Source of the DNA: Arthrobacter sp. H-02-3
GTDB taxonomy: Bacteria; Actinomycetota; Actinomycetes; Actinomycetales; Micrococcaceae
Direction of reading: 5' to 3'
Assembly: GCF_003097355.1 (NCBI RefSeq)
Contig: NZ_PYUI01000005.1
Location: 1-64,000 of the forward strand
DNA length: 64,000 nt
The notes under the pieces were generated by a model. The model did not search any database. It was not told the origin of the DNA and worked only from the letters and a program-made list of their open reading frames with translations. Of the stretch, positions 54,716 through 63,753 are shown piece by piece; the stretch's first letter is position 1; each line of letters starts with the position of its first letter. The position numbers and the translations under genes were made by a program.

Positions 54716-56587
54716 TCAAGGGCGCGGGGTCCCGCCGTGAGCCGGGTGTCCCGCCAGCCCGGCGTGTTCGGCTGGTCCGGGGTGGCGCGCGGCGCCGCCC
54801 GCGTCCAGCGGGGTGTCGCTGCGGCGGACACCGTCATCATGGAGCTCCAGTGCACTCATGATGAGGGCGAAGTGGCTGAAGGCCTGCGGCGTGTTGCCCA
54901 GCTGCCGGCCGGCCTCGACGCCCCACTCCTCACTGAGGAGTCCGACGTCGTTGCGCAGCGCCAGCAGGCGTTCGAACAGTTCCCGGGCCTCATGGCGCCG
55001 GCCCGCCCCGATCAGGGCCTCCACCAGCCAGAAGGAGCACGCCAAGAACACCCCTTCCTCGCCGGGGAGCCCGTCGCCGCTCTCCGTTGGCAAGTAGCGG
55101 CGCAGGAAGCCGTCGTGCGTCAGCTCGCGCTGGACGGCGTCGATGGTTCCGATGATGCGCGGATCATCCGGCGGAAGGAAGCCGACCCGGGGCAGCAGCA
55201 GCAGGCTCGCGTCCAGTTCCGGCCGCCCGTAGGACTGCACGAACGTGTTGCGTTCGGCGTCGAACCCGTTGGCCATGACCTCGGCGTGGATGGTGTCACG
55301 CAGCTCCTCCCAGCGGTCCGCCGGGCCGGTCAGGCCGAAGTCCCGGACGCCCTTGACCATGCGGTCCGCCGCCACCCATGCCATGACCTTGGAGTGCGTG
55401 AAGTGGCGCTGCGGACCGCGCATTTCCCACAACCCATTGTCCGGTTGGCGCCATGCCGTCTCAAGGTGTTCCATGAGGGCCACCTGGACGTCCCAGGCGT
55501 CGTCGGTGTGCTTCAGCAGGGAGTTCCGTGTCAGGGACAGGCAATCGAGCACCTCGCCCCAGACGTCCAGCTGCAGCTGCCCTGCCGCGCCGTTCCCGGT
55601 GCGCACGGGAGCGGAATTTTCGTACCCCTTGAGCCAGGGAAGTTCGGTCTCCGGCAAGCGGCGCTCCCCGTGGAGTCCGTACATGATCTGCAGATCGGCG
55701 GGATCCCCGGCGACGGCACGGAGCAGCCAGTCACGCCATGCACCGGCCTCCTGCGTGTAACCTGCGGCCAGCAGCGCCTGCAGCGTCAGCGTGGCGTCGC
55801 GGAGCCAGCAGAAGCGGTAATCCCAGTTCCGGATGCCGCCGATCTCCTCCGGCAGGGACGTCGTGACGGCGGCGACGATGCCGCCGGTGGGGGCAAAGGT
55901 CAAGGCCTTGAGCGTGATCAGCGAGCGCTGGACCGCGTCGCGGTACGGCCCGGTGATCGTGCACTTGGCAGACCAGCTGTGCCAGAACTCCTCAGTGGAC
56001 ACCAGGACCGCTTCCGGGTCCACGGTGCGCGGCCGGGCGAGGTGGCTGGGGCTCCAGGTCAGCACGAAGGGAACGCGCTCCCCGGCCGTGACGGTGAAGT
56101 CGCTGACCGTGTGCATCCGCTCGCCGCGCAGCGGCGCCTCAGTCACGAGGTAGACGGCGTCAGGCCCTGCAACGGCGTGGATGCCGTGCTCGTCGTGGCG
56201 GACCCATGGCACAATGTGGCCGTAGTCGAACCTCAGCGCCAGCTCGCCGCGCATCCGCACGGTGCCGCGGACGCCCACTACGATCCGCACGATGTCCGCC
56301 ACCTCGTCACGTGGCGGCATGAAGTCAATGATCCTGACCGCCCCCTCGGGCGTCTCCCATTCGGTCTCCAGGATCAGGGTGTCTGCGCGGTAGCGGCGCC
56401 GGGTGCATTCACCGCCGCCTGCCGGCGCCAGCAGCCACCGTCCGGCCGCGGGCGTGTCGAGCAGCGCGTTGAAACAGGCAGGCGAGTCGAAGCGCGGCAG
56501 GCAGAGCCAGTCGATGGAACCTTCTGTACTGATCAGGGCGGCGGTGTGCAGATCGCCGACCATTGCGTAATCCTCGATGCGTGCCAT
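54716..56587 (-). CDS. Glycoside hydrolase family 15 protein (trehalase/glucoamylase-like)
   Basis: A 623-residue cytosolic protein. Conserved features are IEDYAMVGDLHTAALIS and GSIDWLCLPRFDSPACF at the N-terminus, GGIRNWDYRFCWLRDA (catalytic Asp/Arg region), and FLACSFWLVEALIGAGR and LLSEEW (second catalytic Glu). Actinobacterial members include trehalases, so trehalose or a malto-oligosaccharide is the likely substrate. A Pro/Gly/His-rich tail follows the domain. The long plus-strand frame over this gene is its shadow. Confidence 0.9.
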   Translation of the reverse strand: MARIEDYAMVGDLHTAALISTEGSIDWLCLPRFDSPACFNALLDTPAAGRWLLAPAGGGECTRRRYRADTLILETEWETPEGAVRIIDFMPPRDEVADIVRIVVGVRGTVRMRGELALRFDYGHIVPWVRHDEHGIHAVAGPDAVYLVTEAPLRGERMHTVSDFTVTAGERVPFVLTWSPSHLARPRTVDPEAVLVSTEEFWHSWSAKCTITGPYRDAVQRSLITLKALTFAPTGGIVAAVTTSLPEEIGGIRNWDYRFCWLRDATLTLQALLAAGYTQEAGAWRDWLLRAVAGDPADLQIMYGLHGERRLPETELPWLKGYENSAPVRTGNGAAGQLQLDVWGEVLDCLSLTRNSLLKHTDDAWDVQVALMEHLETAWRQPDNGLWEMRGPQRHFTHSKVMAWVAADRMVKGVRDFGLTGPADRWEELRDTIHAEVMANGFDAERNTFVQSYGRPELDASLLLLPRVGFLPPDDPRIIGTIDAVQRELTHDGFLRRYLPTESGDGLPGEEGVFLACSFWLVEALIGAGRRHEARELFERLLALRNDVGLLSEEWGVEAGRQLGNTPQAFSHFALIMSALELHDDGVRRSDTPLDAGGAARHPGPAEHAGLAGHPAHGGTPRP

Positions 56588-56807
56588 GACACTTACAGTG
56601 CCACACCGGCTCTCCGGGTTCGAGGAGGCGGCACGATGAGGGCGCCCGACGACAGCGTCCGCAGGCAGCGCACGCCTCGGGGCACGACGGCGGCGCTGCG
56701 TGCGGTGCTGACGGGGCACGACGGCGGTGCTCACCGGTGCTGCGCGGGCGCGGCGCAGGGCCTTCCCTGTTTGCGGGAGGCCGGGCCCGCGGGGCTAGGA
56801 TCCATCC

Positions 56808-57689
56808 ATGCTGAAACGGAACTTCGGATCATCGTCACTGCAGGTCTCCGCCCTGGGCTTCGGCGCCGGGCACATCGGCTACGACGACGTGACAGAACGC
56901 CAGGCCCATGCGCTCCTGGACCGGGCACTGGAGCTGGGCATCAACTTCATCGATACGGCCCGGGGCTACGGGTTGTCCGAGGAACGCATCGGATCCTGGC
57001 TCCCGGCGCACCGCAACGACGTCGTCCTGTCCACAAAGGTGGGCTACGGCGTCGAGGGCGCCACGGACTGGAGCGCCACCGCGGTGACCCGCGGCGTCGA
57101 CGAGGCGCTGGCCACGCTCGGCACTGACACGATCGACGTCGTCTTCCTGCATTCCTGCCCCCTCGAGGTGCTGGAGCGGGGCGATGCCGTGCAGGCGCTG
57201 CTTGCCTGCGTGGACGCGGGCAAGGTCCGGGTGCCGGGGTACAGCGGCGAGAATGAGGCCCTCGCCTGGGCCGCCTCGGCCGGCGTCTTCGGCGCCGTAC
57301 AGTCGTCCGTGAACCTGGCAGACCAACGTTCCCTCCGCGAGGTGCTGCCCGGCGCGGCGCGGAGCGGACTGGGAGCGGTTGCCAAACGCCCCCTGGCCAA
57401 CGCGCCGTGGCGGCACACGGACCGCCCCACCGGCGTGTACGGCGAGACGTACTGGCACCGGCTTCGTGAGATGGACCTGAAGCCGGAGGCCGATGACTGG
57501 CAGGGCACGGCACTGCGGTTCTCGGCGTTCAGCCCCGGCGTCTCCACGGCGATCGTCGGAACCTCGCAGCCGGCCAATCTGGACGCGGCGGCAGCCGCCG
57601 TGGTGCGCGGGCCGCTGCCCGACGCCGAGCGGCAGCGCTGGGAGGCGGCGTTCGCCACGCATGCCGGCGACTGGGCCGGAGAGGTCTAG
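56808..57689 (+). CDS. Aldo/keto reductase
   Basis: A 293-residue NADPH-dependent aldo/keto reductase. Conserved parts are the start LGFGAGHIG, the catalytic Asp/Tyr region NFIDTARGYG, the Lys in LSTKVGYG, the His in DVVFLHSC, and the cofactor end TAIVGTSQPANLDAA. The natural substrate is unknown. DUF72 and APP1 genes follow on the same strand. Confidence 0.9.
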   Translation: MLKRNFGSSSLQVSALGFGAGHIGYDDVTERQAHALLDRALELGINFIDTARGYGLSEERIGSWLPAHRNDVVLSTKVGYGVEGATDWSATAVTRGVDEALATLGTDTIDVVFLHSCPLEVLERGDAVQALLACVDAGKVRVPGYSGENEALAWAASAGVFGAVQSSVNLADQRSLREVLPGAARSGLGAVAKRPLANAPWRHTDRPTGVYGETYWHRLREMDLKPEADDWQGTALRFSAFSPGVSTAIVGTSQPANLDAAAAAVVRGPLPDAERQRWEAAFATHAGDWAGEV

Positions 57690-57727
57690 GCGGGCCGGGG
57701 CACGGAAGCGGAGGGGCACGGACCGGC

Positions 57728-58498
57728 ATGGCAGAGCACATGAATACTGACCGCACGGGCACTGTGCGGATCGGGACGTCAGGCTGGAGCTATGACCATT
57801 GGGAGGGGGTCCTCTACCCGCCGGGCCTGCCGGCCCGGGACAGGCTGGCGCACTACGCGGCCCGCTTCGACACCGTGGAACTGAACGCCAGCTTCTACCG
57901 CTGGCCCAGGGAGGACGCGTTCGCCGGCTGGCGGCGCCGCCTGCCCGATGGCTTCGCCATGTCCGTCAAGGCTCCGCGCGGCCTGACCCACGGCAAGAAG
58001 CTCTACGCCCCGGAGGCGTGGGTGGAGCGCATCACCCGGTGCTGGCACGAGCTCGGCGACAAGCGGGCCGTCCTGCTCGTCCAGCTGCCGCCGGACTTCG
58101 GGCGGGACGACGCCCGGCTGGACTATTTTCTCGCCGCGCTGCCCGAGTGGATCCGCGTCAGCGTGGAGTTCCGCCACCCAAGCTGGGACGACCCCGGCGT
58201 GTATGCCCTGCTGGAGCGGCACGGCGCGGCGTACTGCATCATGAGCGGTGCCGGGCTCCCGTGCGTCCTGCGCGCGACGGCCCCGTTCGTCTACATCCGG
58301 CTGCACGGCCCGGACCGCGACGCGCTCTACGCCGGTTCATACCCGGACGAGGACCTGCAGTGGTGGGCAGCGCGCATTGGCGAATGGCGGGCGGACGGCA
58401 AGGACGTCTTCGCCTATTTCAACAACGACGGTGGCGGCAACGCCGTGCGCAACGCCGCCGCACTGCGCCGGCTGCTGGGCGAATCGCTTCCCTGGTAG
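57728..58498 (+). CDS. DUF72 protein
   Basis: A 256-residue TIM-barrel-like DUF72 protein: IGTSGWSYDHWEGVLYPP, FDTVELNASFYRWP, FAMSVKAPRGLTH, SVEFRHPSW, VYIRLHGP and VFAYFNND. Family function is undefined. ATG 57728 is used; an internal ATG 12 nt later is possible. Confidence 0.9.
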   Translation: MAEHMNTDRTGTVRIGTSGWSYDHWEGVLYPPGLPARDRLAHYAARFDTVELNASFYRWPREDAFAGWRRRLPDGFAMSVKAPRGLTHGKKLYAPEAWVERITRCWHELGDKRAVLLVQLPPDFGRDDARLDYFLAALPEWIRVSVEFRHPSWDDPGVYALLERHGAAYCIMSGAGLPCVLRATAPFVYIRLHGPDRDALYAGSYPDEDLQWWAARIGEWRADGKDVFAYFNNDGGGNAVRNAAALRRLLGESLPW

Positions 58499-58603
58499 GC
58501 CGCGCGTCGCGGGGCGTCCGGCTCCCGGACCGCCGTCGCGGCACTACGGCCTCGGGCTAGTCACACGCACGGCGGGAGTCCGGCGCTGTGGGAGAGTGGG
58601 GGC

Positions 58604-59671
58604 ATGGAATTGGCGTCACAACCAGCGCATCAGCAGCCCGTGTCCGGCACCAGGGCCTTTCGGCTCGCCCACTGGGTGTCGGACACCGTCAATGGGCTGC
58701 GCCTCAAGACGGCCCGACGCTGGAAGTTCATCCCGCAGACCGTCGCCTATCAGGGCTACGGCTCGACCGAGTGGGTCCGGGTCCTGGGCCGGGTGGTCCT
58801 CACCAGCAAGCCCGTGCCAGGCAGCAAGGCAGAGCGACTTGTCCAGAACGGCAACCAGAACTTCCGCGGCTGGCGCGCCTTCACAAGCGTCCCCGTCCAG
58901 TTCACCGAGGTGGAGATCCGGCTCGGCGGCGTCACCACCCGCGTCCATGCGGACCGCGGCGGCCTGGTCGACACCGTGGTTCCCGTGGCGTTGACCCCGG
59001 GCTGGCATACGGCCACGCTGCGGGCCGAGGGAACGGAACCGGTCGAGGCCAGGATTTTCGTGATCTCAGCCGACACCAGGCTGGGCATTGTCTCGGACAT
59101 TGACGACACGATCATGGTCACGGCGCTCCCGCGGCCCTTCCTGGCGCTGTGGAATACCTTCGTCCTGAACGAACGCGCCCGGATGGCGACGCCAGGCATG
59201 GCTGTTCTGATGGACCGGCTCAAGGTCGAGCACCCCGAGGCCCCGGTGCTGTACCTGTCCACCGGGCCGTGGAACGCGGCGCCCACCCTGGCCCGCTTCA
59301 TCGCCCGGAACCTCTATCCCTCGGGCGCCCTGCTGCTCACGGACTGGGGCTTGACCCACGACCGCTGGTTCCGCAGCGGCCAGGAACACAAGCGGCGGAA
59401 CCTTGAACTCCTGGCCCAGGAGTTCCCGAACATGCGCTGGCTGCTGTTCGGCGACAACGGCCAGCACGATGAAGAAATCTACTCCGGCTTCGCCCAGGAG
59501 CACCCGGACCGGGTGGCCGCGATCGGGATCCGGCAGCTTTCGGCCAGCGAGGCCGTCTTTGCCGGCGGCCACTCCGATTCCGGCGACCACTCGGGATCCT
59601 CCGTTCCTTGGATCTACTCTCCCGATGGCGCCGGACTCGCCAAGGGCCTGCAGGACCTGGACCTGCTCTGA
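58604..59671 (+). CDS. APP1-family (DUF2183) phosphatase-like protein
   Basis: A 355-residue HAD-like protein related to yeast phosphatidate phosphatase App1. The catalytic motif is DIDDT in LGIVSDIDDTIMVT; LYLSTGPWNAAPTL and LLFGDNGQHDEEIY provide the Ser/Thr and acidic sites. The N-terminal 150 residues form a beta-rich region of the same family. Lipid phosphate is the presumed substrate. Confidence 0.87.
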   Translation: MELASQPAHQQPVSGTRAFRLAHWVSDTVNGLRLKTARRWKFIPQTVAYQGYGSTEWVRVLGRVVLTSKPVPGSKAERLVQNGNQNFRGWRAFTSVPVQFTEVEIRLGGVTTRVHADRGGLVDTVVPVALTPGWHTATLRAEGTEPVEARIFVISADTRLGIVSDIDDTIMVTALPRPFLALWNTFVLNERARMATPGMAVLMDRLKVEHPEAPVLYLSTGPWNAAPTLARFIARNLYPSGALLLTDWGLTHDRWFRSGQEHKRRNLELLAQEFPNMRWLLFGDNGQHDEEIYSGFAQEHPDRVAAIGIRQLSASEAVFAGGHSDSGDHSGSSVPWIYSPDGAGLAKGLQDLDLL

Positions 59672-59707
59672 GCTAGGTCTGCGCTGACGTTGATCCGGGT
59701 AAGGGCC

Positions 59708-61237
59708 TCAGCCCGCCGGGTGCGGCGGTTCGGCGTCGGCGTCTGGCTCCTGCTGTCCGACGGCGGCGGCCCCGGGCACGTGCGCCGCGGACGCCGCGCG
59801 GCGGGCCGCGATCACCTCCTGCAGCCAATAGTACGAGGCCTTCGGCGTGCGGACCTGGGTGTCGAAGTCGACGTGGACCAGGCCGAATGGCTGCCGGTAG
59901 CCGGCGGACCACTCGAAGTTGTCCATGAGGGACCAGACATAGTAGCCGCGAAGGTCCACGGACTCGGCGGCGCCGCCGGGGCGCGTGGCTTCCAGAGCCG
60001 TGCCGATGTGGTCGGCCAGATACCTTAAGCGGCGCTCATCCGGAATGATCCGCCGGTCCGCCGCGGCGTCCCGGACCACGACGTCCTCGAAGCTGGCCCC
60101 TCCCTCGGTGATGTAGACCGGCGGCAGGTCCGGGTAGCGCTCGGCCATCTCGGCCAGGGCGACGGCCATGTAGTCGGGCTTGACCGGCCAGCCGTAGGCC
60201 GTGTGCTCCGTGTCCGGGAACGACGCTATGTGGAACGGCGCCCCGGGCGTCCCGCTGAGGTCGTCCCCCATCGCCTCCGCCATGCCCGGCGGCACGGCCC
60301 CTTCTCCCGGGCCCGAGCCGACGCGGGTGGGCATGTAGTAGTTCAGGCCGTAGAAATCCAGGGGCTGGGAGATCAGGTCCATGTCCTCGCTGGAGGGGCT
60401 GAAGGAGGAGGAGAAGAACGTGGCTGCGCGGATGACGTCGGGGTACTTGCCAAGCAGCACGGGATCCGCGTAGAGCCGGTTCTGTGCCACGTCCATGAGT
60501 CCGGCGCTGAGCTTGTCCAGCGGGTTGGCGCTGGCCGGGACCATCGGCGAGTAGACGTTGGTCATGCCGATTTCGCCCCGTACGTTGGCGGCACGCAGCG
60601 CCTGGAGCGCCAGGCCGTGGCCCAGCAGCTGGTGATGCACGCTGGGCAACGCCTTCAGCATGAGAGCTTCGCCGGGCGCGTGCATGCCCAGGGCGTAGCC
60701 GTTGGTGGTGACGGTCGCGGGCTCGTTGACCGTCACCCAGCGGTCCACGCGGTCCCCGAAGGCAGCCGCGGCGATGGCGGCGAACTCGCCCAGCCGGTAC
60801 GCCGTGTCCCGGTTCATCCAGCCGCCGGCCTCCTCCAGCGGCAGCGGGGTGTCCCAATGGTAGACGGTGGCCATGGGGGAAATCCCGTTCTCAAGCAACA
60901 GGTCGATCAGCCGGTCATAGAAGCCCAGCCCGGCCGGGTTCACCGGTCCGCTGCCGCCGGGCTGGATCCGCGGCCAGGACAGCGAGAACCGGTAGGAATC
61001 GATCCCGAGGTCCTTCATGAGGGCCACGTCCTCGGGCATCCGGTGGTAGTGGTCGCAGGAGACCGCGGGGCTCTGGTCCTCCACGATCGCTCCGGGCTTC
61101 GCGGCGAAGACGTCCCACCCGGACGGGCCGCGGCCGTCCTCATCGAGCGCGCCCTCGATCTGGAAGGCGGACGTCGCCACGCCCAAGGTAAAGCCGGGCG
61201 GAAGAAGGGCGGCCAACTCCTTGGCGGAAGCGTTCAT
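59708..61237 (-). CDS. Glycoside hydrolase family 1 beta-glucosidase
   Basis: A 509-residue cytosolic GH1 enzyme. The acid/base Glu is in WVTVNEPA and the nucleophile Glu in VYITEGGAS; the N-terminal signature FTLGVATSAFQIEGA and YVWSLMDNFEW are present. An Ala/Pro-rich tail of about 30 residues follows the barrel. It cleaves beta-linked glucosides or galactosides. It stands alone, with no transporter next to it. Confidence 0.94.
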   Translation of the reverse strand: MNASAKELAALLPPGFTLGVATSAFQIEGALDEDGRGPSGWDVFAAKPGAIVEDQSPAVSCDHYHRMPEDVALMKDLGIDSYRFSLSWPRIQPGGSGPVNPAGLGFYDRLIDLLLENGISPMATVYHWDTPLPLEEAGGWMNRDTAYRLGEFAAIAAAAFGDRVDRWVTVNEPATVTTNGYALGMHAPGEALMLKALPSVHHQLLGHGLALQALRAANVRGEIGMTNVYSPMVPASANPLDKLSAGLMDVAQNRLYADPVLLGKYPDVIRAATFFSSSFSPSSEDMDLISQPLDFYGLNYYMPTRVGSGPGEGAVPPGMAEAMGDDLSGTPGAPFHIASFPDTEHTAYGWPVKPDYMAVALAEMAERYPDLPPVYITEGGASFEDVVVRDAAADRRIIPDERRLRYLADHIGTALEATRPGGAAESVDLRGYYVWSLMDNFEWSAGYRQPFGLVHVDFDTQVRTPKASYYWLQEVIAARRAASAAHVPGAAAVGQQEPDADAEPPHPAG

Positions 61238-61353
61238 CGACAGGACCCCTATGTAGTTTCGGTGGTGGTTGACTGATCTTAGGCCTCACCCCGGAGCGGG
61301 CGCCACGGCCTCGCCGGTTTGACGGACGCCGGGGCATTGGCCAGTGTTGATCC

Positions 61354-61926
61354 GTGCACGTGAAAATTGAACACGCCGTCGACCGCCGGCCGTCGGCACG
61401 GCCCGGGCCGCGCCGGCAGGGAGCTGTTCTCGTCGCTTTTCTCGCGGTTTCCCACACGGTGGCCTACCTGGCCTCGCAGGTCATCAGCAACGCCGGCGGC
61501 TGGTATGCGGCGGCGGACAAGGCTCCGTGGACTCCGCCGGGCTGGGCCTTCGGATCGGTCTGGATGATGCTTTACACGACCATGGCCGTGGCTGCATGGC
61601 TGGTGTGGCGGCAGCGCTCCGGAAGGGGCGCCGGGGTGAAATCCGCGCCGGACGCCGGGCAGCACAACGGCGCCATGACGGTCTACGGCATCCTCCTGCT
61701 CCTGAACGTGGCCTGGGCGCCGCTGTTCTTCGGCATGTATCCGATGATCGGCACACCAGCCCTCTGGCTTGCTCTTCTGGTCATCGTGGCGCACGCCGTG
61801 GCCGCTTCGGCAACCACCGTCCTGTTCGGCGTCGCCAGCCGGGCGGCGGGCCTGCTCATGCTGCCCTATGTCTCGTGGATCGTGTTCTCCTGCAGCCTCA
61901 ACGTCTACGCGGCCGCCAACAACTGA
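61354..61926 (+). CDS. TspO/MBR family protein
   Basis: A 190-residue membrane protein with five helices. Typical features are KAPWTPPGWAFGSVWMMLYT, the Trp-rich second helix, NVAWAPLFFG and SRAAGLLMLPYVSW. TspO proteins bind porphyrins and affect tetrapyrrole and stress responses. GTG 61354 gives about 25 extra N-terminal residues; GTG is the only start near the divergent promoter. Confidence 0.9.
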   Translation: MHVKIEHAVDRRPSARPGPRRQGAVLVAFLAVSHTVAYLASQVISNAGGWYAAADKAPWTPPGWAFGSVWMMLYTTMAVAAWLVWRQRSGRGAGVKSAPDAGQHNGAMTVYGILLLLNVAWAPLFFGMYPMIGTPALWLALLVIVAHAVAASATTVLFGVASRAAGLLMLPYVSWIVFSCSLNVYAAANN

Positions 61927-61944
61927 GCCCGGCCCCCTGGCGGC

Positions 61945-62334
61945 TCAGAAAACCGACGTCTCCGGCCCGAAGAGGAAGTCCTTGGCGTGAGCCACCGCCT
62001 TACGGAAAGCGTCGTTCCGCAGTCCCACGAGCTGCTCAGCCTCGTCCGCCGAAGGTTCCAGGTACTCGGTGAAACCGGGCCTCAGCACCCAGATATCACC
62101 CGCGGGCGGCAGGTAGAACACGCCAAAGGAACGGTGCTGGTTGTCCTCGGCGGTCCAAACCGGAACCACCGCCAGCGCCGCGCCGGTATCGACGTTGATC
62201 CATTGGGCCCGGGGCAGCGGGGCCTCGTGCGCCTCCGGATCCAGGAACGGTGCCGTGCCTTGGCCCCAGCGCTTCTCGAAGCGTTCGTGGAACACCGGCA
62301 TCAGGTGTGAATCGTAACGGCGCCAGGCGCTCAT
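61945..62334 (-). CDS. Hypothetical protein, soluble
   Basis: A 129-residue protein with no membrane segment. ATG 62334 has a strong GGAGGAGGAG ribosome-binding site. The sequence has a charged N-terminus (SAWRRYDSHLMPVFHERFEKRW) and ends with a helix containing ETSVF. I do not recognise the family. It lies upstream of neither heat-shock gene in the same frame but on the same strand after the J-domain gene. Confidence 0.7.
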   Translation of the reverse strand: MSAWRRYDSHLMPVFHERFEKRWGQGTAPFLDPEAHEAPLPRAQWINVDTGAALAVVPVWTAEDNQHRSFGVFYLPPAGDIWVLRPGFTEYLEPSADEAEQLVGLRNDAFRKAVAHAKDFLFGPETSVF

Positions 62335-62401
62335 GGACGTTCTCCTCCTCCGTGGGAGTGGCTGGTGATTGGGGTCGGCCGCCAGGGCCAATAACCCCTG
62401 C

Positions 62402-62809
62402 TCAGTGACTTCTGCGTGGGGGCTGCTCCCGGCGGTGCTCTGGTTCCCAGCGGACGGGGAACACCCGCAGAAGCGGTTCCCGGCGCCGGATGATGCGCAC
62501 CGGGATGTCACGGCCGCCGTGTTCGGCCCCGCTCGTCGACGTGCCGGCCGGGCCGGCCGCCCGGCGCCCGCCGGCGTCGTAGTCCGCCCGCATCCTCGGG
62601 TCCCGCAACACGGCGAAGGCGTCCAGGATCGCGCTCACCTCGCCGGCACCGGAATCGCCGGTACCGCGACCGGCCCCGGAGCTTCCGGCGTCGGGATGGT
62701 GCAGGCGCATCAGCGCCCGAAAGGCGCGGCCGATCTCCTCCCGGCTCGCGTCCGGAGACACGTGCAGGAGTGCGTAGTAGCCGCGGGGGTCGGGGTTGTT
62801 CGAGGGCAT
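62402..62809 (-). CDS. Short J-domain protein
   Basis: A 135-residue protein with an N-terminal J domain: YYALLHVSPDASREEIGRAF, the HPD tripeptide in RLHHPDAG, and VLRDPRMRADYD. The remaining 60 residues are Arg/Gly-rich and lack the Gly/Phe and zinc modules of DnaJ. It would stimulate an Hsp70. It lies next to Hsp20 on the same strand but after a hairpin. Confidence 0.87.
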   Translation of the reverse strand: MPSNNPDPRGYYALLHVSPDASREEIGRAFRALMRLHHPDAGSSGAGRGTGDSGAGEVSAILDAFAVLRDPRMRADYDAGGRRAAGPAGTSTSGAEHGGRDIPVRIIRRREPLLRVFPVRWEPEHRREQPPRRSH

Positions 62810-62832
62810 TATCGGGCTCCGCCGTGTGAAGC

Positions 62833-62869
62833 CGGAGCCTGCGCCGGGCCTGGTGCCCGGCGCAGGCTC
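62833..62869 (-). terminator. Strong hairpin after hsp20
   Basis: A perfect 16-bp stem (GGAGCCTGCGCCGGGC and its complement) with a 5-nt loop lies just after the hsp20 stop codon. It separates hsp20 from the J-domain gene and may act as a terminator or attenuator. Confidence 0.75.
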
Positions 62870-62875
62870 CCGGGA

Positions 62876-63304
62876 CTACTTGCCGATCTCCTGCAGGTTG
62901 TCCTGCGAATGGGTGATTTCAATCTTCCGCGGCTTGGCCTGTTCCTTCACGGGGACGCGGAGGGTCAGGACACCGTCGGCGTAATGGGCCTTGACGTTCT
63001 CGGTGTCCAGGGTCTCGCCCAGGATCAGCTGGCGGCTGAAAACACCGCGGGGGCGCTCGGAGACCGTCAGTTCCACATTGGGCTGCACGGGGTCCCGCCG
63101 TTCCGCCCGGACCGTCAGGACGTTGCGTTCAATATCGAGCCCGATCGAGTCGACGTTGACGCCCGGGAGGTCAAAGGCGACGACGAATTCGCCGTCCTCC
63201 TGCCACGCGTCCATGGGCATGGCGGCGGGGCGCGCCGTCGTTCCGAAGACCTGCTGGGCGAACCGGTCAAAGTCACGGAACGGGTCCGTCCGAATTAACA
63301 TCAT
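62876..63304 (-). CDS. Hsp20/alpha-crystallin small heat-shock protein
   Basis: A 142-residue holdase chaperone. The alpha-crystallin domain spans about residues 36-128: [28 protein letters not shown], and the signature [14 protein letters not shown] 63304 has AAGGAG upstream. It is divergent from the HspR-like gene at 63443, which probably regulates it. Confidence 0.92.
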   Translation of the reverse strand: MMLIRTDPFRDFDRFAQQVFGTTARPAAMPMDAWQEDGEFVVAFDLPGVNVDSIGLDIERNVLTVRAERRDPVQPNVELTVSERPRGVFSRQLILGETLDTENVKAHYADGVLTLRVPVKEQAKPRKIEITHSQDNLQEIGK

Positions 63305-63442
63305 TTCCCACTCCTTCAGCGCGAATTGGCTCCATTTTCTCCATCACCCGTCACCGTTTTTCTATGGTGAGGGGTATAGATTTTTTATAGCACCGGTGAC
63401 ACACTGCTGCAAGGGGGAAATCGCAGCAACGGGAGGAAAACC
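63305..63442. promoter_or_regulatory. Divergent hsp20/hspR promoter region
   Basis: A 138-bp AT-rich intergenic stretch. TCACC at 63350-63354 and GGTGA at 63365-63369 form a small inverted repeat, and a TATAGATTTTTTATAG tract at about 63374-63389 supplies -10-like hexamers on both strands. The classical HAIR operator (CTTGAG, 7-8 bp, CTCAAG-type) is not present. GGGAGG serves the HspR-like gene. Confidence 0.5.
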
Positions 63443-63730
63443 ATGGCGGAGAGCGGGTCGGAGGCAGGTCTTTACGCCATCTCGGTGGTGGCACACCTGG
63501 TGGGCACGGGACAGCAGAACATCCGGCTCTACGAGCGGCGGGGACTGCTCACCCCGGACCGCACCGCAGGCGGCACACGGCAGTACAGCGATGCTGACCT
63601 CGCGGTGCTGCGGCGGATCGGCGAACTCCTGGAAGAGGGCCTGAACCTGGCCGGGGTGGCCAAGGTGATGGAACTCGAGGCCGCCAATGCGCGGCTGCGC
63701 GCCGAACTCAAACGGGCGCGCAGCCGCTGA
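63443..63730 (+). CDS. MerR-family regulator, HspR-like
   Basis: A 95-residue MerR-type winged-helix protein: YAISVVAHLVGTGQQNIRLY, ERRGLLTPDRTAGGTRQYSD, then ELLEEGLNLAGVAKVMELE, close to the HspR pattern. The C-terminus is a short coiled coil with no effector domain. HspR represses heat-shock genes with DnaK as co-repressor. Divergent placement suggests that it controls hsp20. A GGGAGGAAAA ribosome-binding site precedes ATG 63443. Confidence 0.88.
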   Translation: MAESGSEAGLYAISVVAHLVGTGQQNIRLYERRGLLTPDRTAGGTRQYSDADLAVLRRIGELLEEGLNLAGVAKVMELEAANARLRAELKRARSR

Positions 63731-63753
63731 CGGGGCGTAGTCCGTGCCCGGGC

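Noticed and set aside
54737..57127. 796-codon plus-strand open frame
   Set aside because: It is antisense to the GH15 gene, which shows clear catalytic motifs; its composition is that of a high-GC shadow frame.
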